64,000 nt of DNA. It comes from an uncultured Lachnospiraceae bacterium. GTDB lineage: Bacteria; Bacillota; Clostridia; Lachnospirales; Lachnospiraceae. Of this stretch, positions 45,812-53,295 are shown piece after piece. A model generated the notes under the pieces. The model searched no databases. It had not been told where the DNA came from and saw only the letters and a list, made by a program, of their open reading frames with translations. Numbering within the stretch: position 1 is the stretch's first letter; every line of letters starts with the position of its first letter. The DNA lies in contig URCR01000008.1 of the NCBI GenBank assembly GCA_900546325.1, forward strand, positions 1 to 64,000, read 5' to 3'. Made by a program: the position numbers and the translations under genes.

Positions 45812-47032
45812 CTACTTCTCTGCAAATATTTTGACAAGCTCTACAATTACCTGCACTGCTGCTTCCATTCCTTCCACCGTCACATGCTCCATCGGCCCAT
45901 GATAGCCGTGTCCGCCTGTTCCAAGATTCGGGCAAGGAAGTCCTTTAAATGAGAGTTTGCATCCATCTGTACCGCCGCGGATCGGAGAAATATCTTCCGC
46001 CACCCCTGCTGCCTTGCATGCCTCTCTCGCATATTCAATCAGATACATATGCTCCTTGATGATTCCTTCCATGTTCTGATATTCCTCTTTCAATTCCAGA
46101 CGTACCGTTCCTTCGCCCCAGATCTCATTGAGCGTCTTTTCAATGTGACGAAGTGTCTTTTTTCTCGCCTCAAAGCTTCCTGCATCATGGTCGCGGATAA
46201 TATATTCAGAAACCGCGTGTCCTTCGTCCCCATGAATACTCAGCAGGTGGTAGAATCCCTCATATCCTTCGGTCCGTCCCGGAATCTCATATCTTGGCAG
46301 CATATTATTGATGTCTGCCGCAATTAAAACCGCATTGATCATCACATTTTTTGCAGAACCCGGATGAACACTCTTCCCCTGAATTTCAAATCTTGCTTCA
46401 CAGGCATTGAAATTCTGATACTGAATCTCTCCTTCTCCATCTCCGTCAAGTGTGTACGCGACCTCCGCATCGAATTTCTCAAAATCAAACTGTGCCGCTC
46501 CGCTTCCGCACTCTTCATCCGGAGTAAATGCAACACTGATCTGTCCGTGCGGAATATTTTCATCTCTTAAAATCTGGATCAGCTGCATGATTTCCGCAAT
46601 CCCCGCTTTATCGTCCACACCGAGGATGGTCGTTCCATCAGATGTGATCAGCGTCCGTCCTTTACACGCTTTCAGATGCGGGAAATCCTTTGTCGAAAGA
46701 ATTCGTCCGCTCGTTCCAAGCTCCATATCCCCTCCATCGTAATCAGGAGTACAGACCGGTCTGATCTCTCCCTCTGTAAACTCTGCGACAGTATCCATAT
46801 GAGCGATAAATCCGATTTTTTTCTTCCCTTCATATCCCGCCGTCGCCGGAACTGTTCCGTATACAAAGCACTTCTCGTCAAGCTGTGCGTTTTCCACACC
46901 AAGCTCCCTCAACTCTTTTACAAGAAGCTCTGCCAGATCAAACTGACATGTTGTAGTTGGTACGGATTCACTTCTTTCATCGCAAGGCGTCTTGACTGCA
47001 ATGTACTTTAATAATCTTTCTTCTACTTTCAT
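45812..47032 (-). CDS. pepT: Tripeptidase T (peptidase T, M20 family)
   Basis: About 406 residues. It removes the N-terminal residue of tripeptides. FIAHMDTVAEF (metal His and Asp), LGVDDKAGIAEIMQL, FTPDEECGSGAAQFD (catalytic Glu pair) and IRGGTDGCKLSFKGLPCPNLGTGGHGYHGPMEHV are hallmark PepT segments. AGGAGGG before the ATG at 47032 rules out 47050. It is the first gene of pepT-yfcC-pepV and is divergent from an XRE-type regulator that probably controls it. Confidence 0.95.
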   Translation of the reverse strand: MKVEERLLKYIAVKTPCDERSESVPTTTCQFDLAELLVKELRELGVENAQLDEKCFVYGTVPATAGYEGKKKIGFIAHMDTVAEFTEGEIRPVCTPDYDGGDMELGTSGRILSTKDFPHLKACKGRTLITSDGTTILGVDDKAGIAEIMQLIQILRDENIPHGQISVAFTPDEECGSGAAQFDFEKFDAEVAYTLDGDGEGEIQYQNFNACEARFEIQGKSVHPGSAKNVMINAVLIAADINNMLPRYEIPGRTEGYEGFYHLLSIHGDEGHAVSEYIIRDHDAGSFEARKKTLRHIEKTLNEIWGEGTVRLELKEEYQNMEGIIKEHMYLIEYAREACKAAGVAEDISPIRGGTDGCKLSFKGLPCPNLGTGGHGYHGPMEHVTVEGMEAAVQVIVELVKIFAEK

Positions 47033-47108
47033 GGTTGTCCCTCCTGCCATTTTATACTATCCCTATCGTATTTCTTTTCGTCCCTCCAGGCAAATCTTCC
47101 CTGTTTTC

Positions 47109-47138
47109 TTGACACGAAAATTTTAGATATGATATTAT
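47109..47138 (+). promoter_or_regulatory. Promoter of the XRE-type regulator
   Basis: TTGACA (47109-47114), 18-nt spacer, TATTAT (47133-47138). A perfect palindrome follows immediately, placed to block this promoter. Confidence 0.75.
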
Positions 47139-47143
47139 TATAT

Positions 47144-47167
47144 GAATAGAAAAACTTGTTTCTATTC
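47144..47167. promoter_or_regulatory. Palindromic operator in the pepT/XRE intergenic region
   Basis: GAATAGAAA-N6-TTTCTATTC, a perfect 9-bp inverted repeat over the predicted transcription start of the regulator gene and about 110 nt upstream of pepT. It is a likely site for the XRE protein, controlling itself and pepT-yfcC-pepV. Confidence 0.6.
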
Positions 47168-47238
47168 CCTGTTTTTTAAAAAAGCAGAGGATAGTTATTC
47201 ACTTTTAAGAAAAATGTTGATTTTTAAGAAAGATTTTT

Positions 47239-47943
47239 ATGATGAATATTGATAAGATTCTCGGAAATAATATAAGAAAATACAGAACTGCACGCAATAT
47301 GACCTTAAAAGAACTGTCAGAGAAACTTCATAAGAGTATTTCCACAGTTTCCAAATACGAAAAGGGCGACATTTCTCTTGATATGCCCACCTTTATCGAA
47401 ACAGCGGAGATTTTGGGAGTCTCCCCGTTTCTTCTCCTGAACGGAGAGCAGACGGAGGCTCCTGTCGAGAAGCTCTATGCCTCTTCTGCTTCTGTTTTAT
47501 ATATGTATACTTATGACAGCCAGAGCAAATGCATTGTCCAAAGTCTGATTGAACAATATCCTTCCCTGACTGTCCCGGGCACTTATAAAGTCCAGATGTT
47601 TAACGACGTCAAAGACTTTTCACACCCCGGCAGCTGCGGCGGACTTTATACCGGAGAACATACAAAGAATGGTTTTCTTGAAACCTATCTTCTGCACAAC
47701 GAAGTTTCCCAGACGGAACATGTGATGATCTCCTGTGTAAATAACCTTGTGAATCCAAACTTACAGATTGGTCTGATCACCGGTCTGTCTAATTACACGA
47801 TGCTGCCGATCTCTTTCAAGACAGTAATTTCTAACACAGAACTTACCAACAAAGACAAACTGATGAATCTCCTGACTTTCTCAAAAGAAGATTTACAGCT
47901 AATAAAAAAGACAAATTACCTGTCTGTGAAGAATCCCGTCTGA
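47239..47943 (+). CDS. XRE-family helix-turn-helix regulator
   Basis: A 234-residue protein with an N-terminal Cro/C1-type HTH (IRKYRTARNMTLKELSEKLHKSISTVSKYEKGDISL, about residues 13-48) and a C-terminal domain of unknown type (about residues 75-225) that may sense a ligand. It is divergent from pepT with a shared palindrome between them, so it probably regulates peptide use. The ribosome site is weak; start at 47239 or 3 nt later. Confidence 0.8.
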   Translation: MMNIDKILGNNIRKYRTARNMTLKELSEKLHKSISTVSKYEKGDISLDMPTFIETAEILGVSPFLLLNGEQTEAPVEKLYASSASVLYMYTYDSQSKCIVQSLIEQYPSLTVPGTYKVQMFNDVKDFSHPGSCGGLYTGEHTKNGFLETYLLHNEVSQTEHVMISCVNNLVNPNLQIGLITGLSNYTMLPISFKTVISNTELTNKDKLMNLLTFSKEDLQLIKKTNYLSVKNPV

Positions 47944-47969
47944 CAAAAATACAACTGGTCTGCTGTTCT

Positions 47970-48020
47970 TGCTGTCCGGAACCGAAACAGTTCCGGCGCC
48001 GGGTAACAGCTATTTTTTTT
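47970..48020 (+). terminator. Terminator of the XRE regulator gene
   Basis: An inner stem CGGAAC/GTTCCG and outer GCTGT/ACAGC, followed by ATTTTTTTTC. It overlaps the end of the convergent Fic gene. Confidence 0.8.
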
Positions 48021-49011
48021 CATAAACGTTTTTTATATATCTCTGATTTTTACTCTTCGGTGCACCCGGGATTGTCATTTGGATCAATCCACTCTCAAGC
48101 GCCGGATTCAGATAATTTTTTCTCAGGGCATCTTTCGACTTCAAATGAAGCAATTCTAAGATTTCATTCGCAGTGTAAGGAGTATCTTCTTTCATCGCTT
48201 CAAGAAGTTTTTTCACATACTTTGAAATGCTTTCCACCGGTTCCTTCTGTTCGATTCTGACCTCATCTAACGCAATCTCTATCTGTTCCAGCATAAACTC
48301 AATAAAACCGGTGATCTTTCTCTCCATATGGCAGATGGATATCACTTCATAATACTCTCCCTGCACACTTTCCATCCGGGTTTCCAATGGGAAAACAGAA
48401 AAGAACGGTCTCCATTTCGCCAGAATTGCTGTCTGCCACAGCTGCGCCAATCTGCTGTTGCCATCTGTAAACGGATGAAGAAATATGACTTCATAATGAA
48501 ATATAGAGGACAAAATCAACGGGTGTATTTTCCCCTGCTGACTTTCCATCCATTCGAAAAGCTCCCCCATCTGCCCTGCAATAAACCTTGCCGGAGGCGC
48601 CATGAAAAACTGATTGCGGTTAAACATGCCCTTTTCCGTCTGACGGAACTCTCCGGATTCACTTGCAATATCCTTTGTCAGCATTCCATGCACCTTCTTG
48701 AATTCCGAGATGCTGTACGGATCTGCTTCCTGTATGTACTCATAAGCCGCATAAGTATTCTGCACTTCCCGAACCGCCCTTTCACTTGCTGATACAGTCC
48801 GGCCCTCTACAATCTCCTTAACTTCCTGAACAGACAGCGGATTCCCTTCCAGCCTTAAAGCAGCATGCATTGCACGGATCCGGCTTTCCCGGTTTGTTCC
48901 CGGCGCCCCCGCTTTGTAGTGCTCCATAATCTTCCCGGACTTCTCCGCGATCGATGCCACTAACAGTAACATCTTATCTGTAATTTCATATGGCGGGTAA
49001 TAATTTCCCAT
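48010..49011 (-). CDS. Fic family protein (copy 1)
   Basis: A 333-residue protein with a Fic domain. The active motif HPFTDGNSR (residues 179-187) keeps the catalytic His, and Ser replaces the usual Gly before Arg. An N-terminal LRLEGNPLS segment fits the inhibitory alpha-helix region (E-G-N), with Ala instead of Ser/Thr at the -4 position. A C-terminal winged-helix-like part follows (TANEILELLHLKSKDALRKNYLNPALESG). Such proteins usually AMPylate proteins or act as regulators. AAAGGAGAG lies before the ATG. The upstream region carries repeated ATCTTAC motifs. Confidence 0.88.
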   Translation of the reverse strand: MGNYYPPYEITDKMLLLVASIAEKSGKIMEHYKAGAPGTNRESRIRAMHAALRLEGNPLSVQEVKEIVEGRTVSASERAVREVQNTYAAYEYIQEADPYSISEFKKVHGMLTKDIASESGEFRQTEKGMFNRNQFFMAPPARFIAGQMGELFEWMESQQGKIHPLILSSIFHYEVIFLHPFTDGNSRLAQLWQTAILAKWRPFFSVFPLETRMESVQGEYYEVISICHMERKITGFIEFMLEQIEIALDEVRIEQKEPVESISKYVKKLLEAMKEDTPYTANEILELLHLKSKDALRKNYLNPALESGLIQMTIPGAPKSKNQRYIKNVYEKK

Positions 49012-49124
49012 AAAAACTCTCCTTTATCTTACTTGTTTTCTTGCATATTATCTTACATCTTTTATATCAAATCCGCAAGATGTTGTTCGATTTTTATGTC
49101 TTTTTCAAATCAAAATTCATTTCA

Positions 49125-49152
49125 TTGACATAGATGTAATGTTGCTTATTAT
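49125..49152 (+). promoter_or_regulatory. Orphan promoter, plus strand
   Basis: TTGACA (49125-49130), 16-nt spacer, TATTAT (49147-49152). It points away from the Fic gene into a stretch with no convincing protein gene, so a small RNA or a lost gene is possible. Confidence 0.45.
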
Positions 49153-49780
49153 GTAGGTTTGTCTTACATGTTTCTATTTTATTTATACCGGAAAACATCC
49201 GTCGCTCCGTTCGTCTGTTTTCTTTAAAAAGCCCTCATCTATACCTCTGCAGCAACACTTTATTCCGGTCTTTTTCCACTACTTTGAAGCAGCCATAAAA
49301 TACAGCCATCTCGTGTCAGTATCTTTTTAGCAAAGCAGGAAAAAGATTGCATCTTACACACTCATCATACCACATTCTGCTTTGTCTGTCCAAGACAAAA
49401 AGCAGCTGCCGTATACCACTTCTATCATACATACTTTTACAGCAGATCATTTTCAAAACTCTATAGGCGTTCCAAGCTCTGCGGCAAAATTTCATCAGAA
49501 ATTTACATCGTATTTCAGGCAGGGCAGCATTCCCATAATATCTCCCGCTGTTTTCAGACCGTTTTTCAGAATATTTGCCGTTTGGGGACGAATCATCTTC
49601 CTGTCACTTCACATTATGCTTCTATCCGTATTCCGCCTCACAAAAAAACACCCGGCAGAGCATCTCTCTTCTCCTCAAAAGCTTTCCCGCTTTCTTTTTG
49701 AAGATTTTCTTGCTGCCAAGGCGTATTTTTCTGCATTTTTTGCTCTTTTAATTTTTACCATGCCTTAAAATGCTATATTT

Positions 49781-49852
49781 TGCGATATAAGAGAGTTTTT
49801 CTTTTCAGGCAATCATTTATTGCCTATAGATGTTAAAACGCCTTATATCGCA
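49781..49852. repeat. Nested inverted repeat next to the att site
   Basis: TGCGATATAAG (49781-49791) is mirrored by CTTATATCGCA (49842-49852). Inside lies a second perfect stem AGGCAAT-catt-ATTGCCT (49807-49825). The structure ends 47 bp before the att repeat and is preceded and followed by T-rich sequence. It could be an RNA structure, a terminator or a recombinase binding region. Confidence 0.6.
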
Positions 49853-49898
49853 TTTTATTGCATTGTTTTTACTTGATTTCCACTTGAGTATATTAAAA

Positions 49899-49914
49899 CG
49901 TTCCCTGCGAGAAT
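49899..49914. repeat. Left att repeat (copy of tRNA-Arg 3' end)
   Basis: CGTTCCCTGCGAGAAT is identical to 54323-54338, which is the 3' end of the tRNA-Arg(CCU) gene with its discriminator base. It marks the far boundary of an integrated island. Confidence 0.85.
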
Positions 49915-50013
49915 GATAAGCAATATAAAATTGTATTGATTTCTGCACTTAATCCGTACTTTAGATTGGTTATCTAAGGTATTTTGACTACTAAATTATA
50001 ACTGCGGTCGTTT

Positions 50014-50988
50014 TTATTTTTTCCACGTCAGACTAATCTTTTCTATTTTCTGAAGAATTGCCTCCTTAATCACATCCTGTAAATATATGGGATTTAATTT
50101 CTTTTTCATATATGCAAGATATGTATCTTTCGTTTCATCAATTAAAACTGTCGTAAAAAATCTTTCCCAACTGAAAAATTTTTTACTGTCTACATAATCA
50201 TATGGAGCATCCAATATTTCAGCTACATAATTATTTTTCAGAATTCCGGCAGATAAAATCAGCCACTCAAAAGACTCCGGTAAATACAATGCCACATTTT
50301 CGCATCCTTCTATTAACCTCAATACCCGGTCAATTTCTGATCCAAAGGCTGCACCATCCGCAATGACAAGTATTTTCTCATTCTTATGCTCTCTCAAATA
50401 ATGGAATACATTAGATTTCCCATTCATAGTTTCGCATTGTAAATGATTTTCCCGACACACATGATCGAAAAACTGGTATCCCGAATTACTGTCTTCGGTA
50501 ATCACCAATTCCGGCTTTACGTCTTTCTCATAAGTAAGCGTACCATATATCCGATAAAATTCATGGTAACTCTGCTTCAATGTTCCATATTTTCCTGATG
50601 ACCGGATCCCATAAATCTCTTCCACACTATATGGTAAAGTCGGCAACGATTCTCTCGTAACAATCACATAATAATTATCTGTTTTCTGAATTTCTCCGGC
50701 GAACTCCTCAGTCTTAATAAAATCATTTCCCTCATCAATAAATACGATACTATCCGTAATCTCCGCCAGTTGTCCTTTCCACAAAGCACCTTCCAGCACA
50801 TAACATTTCTTATCGCATATCAAATCTACCGGACTTCCTGTCGGATTGTTCACATATTCCTGAATCATGTCTACAAGAGTAGTTTTTCCCGTAGCGCTGT
50901 CCCCGCGAATGATTGTCAGATTTCTTCGAATTTCAAAATCATATTTTAACCGTTTTGTAGATACAACAACTCTATGTTTTCCTCTCAT
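50014..50988 (-). CDS. P-loop ATPase paired with DUF4869
   Basis: A 324-residue protein. Walker A is GDSATGKTT (residues 29-37) and Walker B is IVFIDE (81-86), followed by TRES (111-114) as a possible sensor. The C-terminal half has LVITEDSNSGYQFFDHV (E165) and ILVIADGAAFGSEID (D211, D220), weakly like a TOPRIM nuclease layout as in OLD-type ATPases. It is 15 nt downstream of the DUF4869 gene, with GGAGGAG before the ATG. Function is unknown; ATP-dependent sensing or DNA processing in defence is a guess from layout and island context. Confidence 0.72.
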   Translation of the reverse strand: MRGKHRVVVSTKRLKYDFEIRRNLTIIRGDSATGKTTLVDMIQEYVNNPTGSPVDLICDKKCYVLEGALWKGQLAEITDSIVFIDEGNDFIKTEEFAGEIQKTDNYYVIVTRESLPTLPYSVEEIYGIRSSGKYGTLKQSYHEFYRIYGTLTYEKDVKPELVITEDSNSGYQFFDHVCRENHLQCETMNGKSNVFHYLREHKNEKILVIADGAAFGSEIDRVLRLIEGCENVALYLPESFEWLILSAGILKNNYVAEILDAPYDYVDSKKFFSWERFFTTVLIDETKDTYLAYMKKKLNPIYLQDVIKEAILQKIEKISLTWKK

Positions 50989-51003
50989 CGTGCCACTCCT
51001 CCA

Positions 51004-51441
51004 TTAGACAAATTCTCCGGCAATCGGTACCAGTTCTTTCATAGAGTGAACAATTTCGTTGGTATTCAAAATACGAATCGTAAAAGGATCCTTACCAAAA
51101 TCCATCAAATGCCGCAAATTTACTGTCCTGTCTTCCGATTCTGCAATTTTAAGCAACCATTTCGCACAATTATCTCCGCAAGTTGATGCATTAAAAATTT
51201 TATCTTTATTAAACTTAAAGAGGATTAACATTTTTACTCCACCGGATAATCCGATTGGCGGAATCTTCCCCAAAACCGGACTATCTATCACTCCACTATC
51301 CAAAACTGTTGACTTATCTACATCCTGAATCATTTCTTTTACGAAAGGATCTACAATCCAACTGTCTTCATAATCATATTTAAAATAAGCCGATGTATTA
51401 TATACAGCTTCTTTCATATCACCAAAATAAATATTCAGCAT
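51004..51441 (-). CDS. DUF4869 family protein
   Basis: A 145-residue protein starting MLNIYFGDMKEAVYNTSAYFK, with IDSPVLGKIPPIGLSGGVK and the conserved STCGDNCAKWLLKIAE. This matches the DUF4869 family as I know it from Lachnospiraceae. No signal peptide or membrane helix. It is the first gene of a two-gene unit with the ATPase (15 nt apart). The invariant Cys pair and small size suggest a partner or substrate of the ATPase, but no activity is known. Confidence 0.75.
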   Translation of the reverse strand: MLNIYFGDMKEAVYNTSAYFKYDYEDSWIVDPFVKEMIQDVDKSTVLDSGVIDSPVLGKIPPIGLSGGVKMLILFKFNKDKIFNASTCGDNCAKWLLKIAESEDRTVNLRHLMDFGKDPFTIRILNTNEIVHSMKELVPIAGEFV

Positions 51442-51473
51442 AAAATCCCCTTCCTCTATTATTCATGTTTCTA

Positions 51474-52574
51474 CTACGACAATTTCTTCAAAATCCTTTT
51501 TTCATTTGTTCTTGAAAAATCACTTAACCGATAGGAGCGAACTCTTGTCTTGACAATGAGCGGAATCAAAAAACCATTATTTGCAAGTTTCGCACATCTA
51601 TTAATAACCGTTTTGTTTGTTACACCAATCATCTTGCTTACTTCAATTGGTGTAAACTCATATAATCGCTTTTTTAACAGGAACGCTAAGAATTCTTTTT
51701 CTTTTGCATTTAAATAGAACAGGCTTCCTTCTAACTCATCGTTCTCGGATGCTTTCGATAGCTCACATACCTTTTTAGAATACAATTCCATCATTTTCAA
51801 AAAATAATTGATCCAAATTTCCGGATGGGGAGGATTTTCTCTTCCTGAATAATACAATGCAGGTAATCCCATTTGCAGCGATGCATAATACTCATCTGGA
51901 TCATAGGCAAAATATTCTTCCAGAGAACCTATTCCATTAAAACCGTATCCATAATAATCAAGAATATATCCTGACATCAGTCTGGCAGTTCTTCCATTTC
52001 CGTCTTCAAAAGGATGAATAGTAACCAGTTGATAATGAACTACAGCAGCAATGATCAGCGGATGATCATCTGTGGTATTTACATATTCGACAAGTTCCTC
52101 CAATAACACTGGAATATCTATATACTCCGGTGGGATATATTCTGGTACTCCCGTTTCAGAATCATATACTGCAAACAATACGCCTGGTGGCATAGGTCCT
52201 CTTAATCCCATCTTTTCTTTTGAAGCACCTTTTTCAACCATTGCCTGCACTTCAAGAATCATCTCTTTTGAAAAAATTTCTTTCTTTTTCAACTTTTCTT
52301 CCAAAAGATTTAAGGCCAGAAAGTAATTACGAACTTCTTGTTCTGGTTTTAAAAAATGTTTGTGAGGATCACTATCAATGGCTTCATTTGCCTGTTTTTC
52401 AGTCAATGGATTCCCCTCAATCTTATTAGAAGCATATGAACTTTTTTTCTTGGAGTTTTTTCTAAGTTTATTTTTTGTAACAGGTGGCATTTCTATCGTG
52501 CTGAGAGAAAAACGATTTTCATCAATTTCCGATATCCTTTTTAAAATTTCATTCGTTAACATGACCTTTATCAC
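51474..52574 (-). CDS. Fic family protein (copy 2)
   Basis: About 366 residues. The canonical motif HPFEDGNGR (about residues 187-195 of the called protein) is complete, and the inhibitory motif SNKIEGN, matching (S/T)xxxE(G/N), lies near residue 49-55, so it should be a regulated class II AMP transferase. A C-terminal winged helix (FTPIEVSKMIGVTNKTVINRC) suggests DNA binding or autoregulation. The best start is a GTG at 52574 with GGAGG 8 nt upstream; an ATG lies at 52589. It precedes the DUF4869 gene by 32 nt and may share its transcript. Confidence 0.88.
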   Translation of the reverse strand: MIKVMLTNEILKRISEIDENRFSLSTIEMPPVTKNKLRKNSKKKSSYASNKIEGNPLTEKQANEAIDSDPHKHFLKPEQEVRNYFLALNLLEEKLKKKEIFSKEMILEVQAMVEKGASKEKMGLRGPMPPGVLFAVYDSETGVPEYIPPEYIDIPVLLEELVEYVNTTDDHPLIIAAVVHYQLVTIHPFEDGNGRTARLMSGYILDYYGYGFNGIGSLEEYFAYDPDEYYASLQMGLPALYYSGRENPPHPEIWINYFLKMMELYSKKVCELSKASENDELEGSLFYLNAKEKEFLAFLLKKRLYEFTPIEVSKMIGVTNKTVINRCAKLANNGFLIPLIVKTRVRSYRLSDFSRTNEKRILKKLS

Positions 52575-52727
52575 ATTATCCACCTCCATTTCATCAATAT
52601 ATATTATATCGTTTCGTAAATTATTTTTCCACTAATATTTCACTATTTTTTCACTATTTTTCATTATTTCATCGCCTTCGCCAACGAAGCCAGCAATGTT
52701 TTCTTCTCAACCGACATTCCAGATTTT

Positions 52728-53112
52728 TTACTCCGGCTGATTATCAAGCCAGTCATCAAAACTCTTTTTTGAAATTCTGTATTTTCCACCATCCAACTGA
52801 ATCCAACGGAATTCTTTTTTTCTTTAATAATGCATAGACCGTTGGGCGGCTCACATCTAATATTTCCTGTATTTCCTTTACGGTATAACATCTTTTTTTC
52901 TTTATGAGTTCTTCCCGGTCACTTAAAATTGCAATCATTTCGTCTATCACATCTTCCAGTCTAGGCTCCGTGTAACGATACAAGTATCCTAACATCCTGG
53001 TCGCCGTATAATCTGTATTCAAATTCTTATAGGCTATCTCTGCACAAAGTTCTTTCGGATATCCTTTAGCAAGTAAAACCTTGTATAATTCATCTGTTCT
53101 TTCTGATCCCAT
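52728..53112 (-). pseudogene. Excisionase-type HTH gene with a frameshift in an A-run
   Basis: The first about 95 codons encode a helical region followed by a MerR/excisionase-type HTH (YTVKEIQEILDVSRPTVYALLKKK). At a run of seven A near 52821 the frame turns into a short tail ending in FKKEF. Shifted by one base, the family-like ending KEFRWIQLDGGKYRISKKSF-DDWLDNQPE appears, ending at 52728-52730. So one A was gained, by slippage, error or phase variation. AGGAGAG lies before the ATG. It may be a directionality factor or regulator of the island. Confidence 0.72.
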
Positions 53113-53142
53113 AAACCATCTCTCCTGTAAATTTTATTCTAC

Positions 53143-53259
53143 TTAAATCAATACGCCCTCCAAATGATCTAGCTCATGCTGACATATCTGTGCAGTCCAA
53201 CCGTCAAATTTTAAATCCTGTTTTTCATCTTCAAAAGTCTATTTCATAATAATTTCAAC
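53143..53259 (-). pseudogene. Peptide deformylase C-terminal remnant
   Basis: On the minus strand a frame reads VEIIMK-stop-TFEDEKQDLKFDG and then WTAQICQHELDHLEGVLI before a stop at 53143-53145. QHELDH is the deformylase HExxH zinc site in its family context. An in-frame TAG (53241-53239) and the lack of an N-terminal half show that the gene is broken. It lies between the HTH and radical SAM genes. Confidence 0.75.
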
Positions 53260-53295
53260 ATTTGTTCAGGAAATCAAGATGATCAAGAATTCTAT

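Larger units (their letters stand above)
49012..50013. other. 1 kb region without a convincing gene
   Basis: It holds a good plus-strand promoter (49125-49152) with no clear product, a nested inverted repeat at 49781-49852, and the left copy of the tRNA-Arg att repeat at 49899-49914. The only long frame (49382-49768, plus) lacks a ribosome site and familiar sequence and is not called. Confidence 0.6.

Noticed and set aside
49382..49768. A 128-codon plus-strand frame in the 1 kb gap
   Set aside because: No ribosome site, no familiar motif and a Phe/Ser-rich composition like other spurious frames. The promoter at 49125 is too far upstream to make it convincing.
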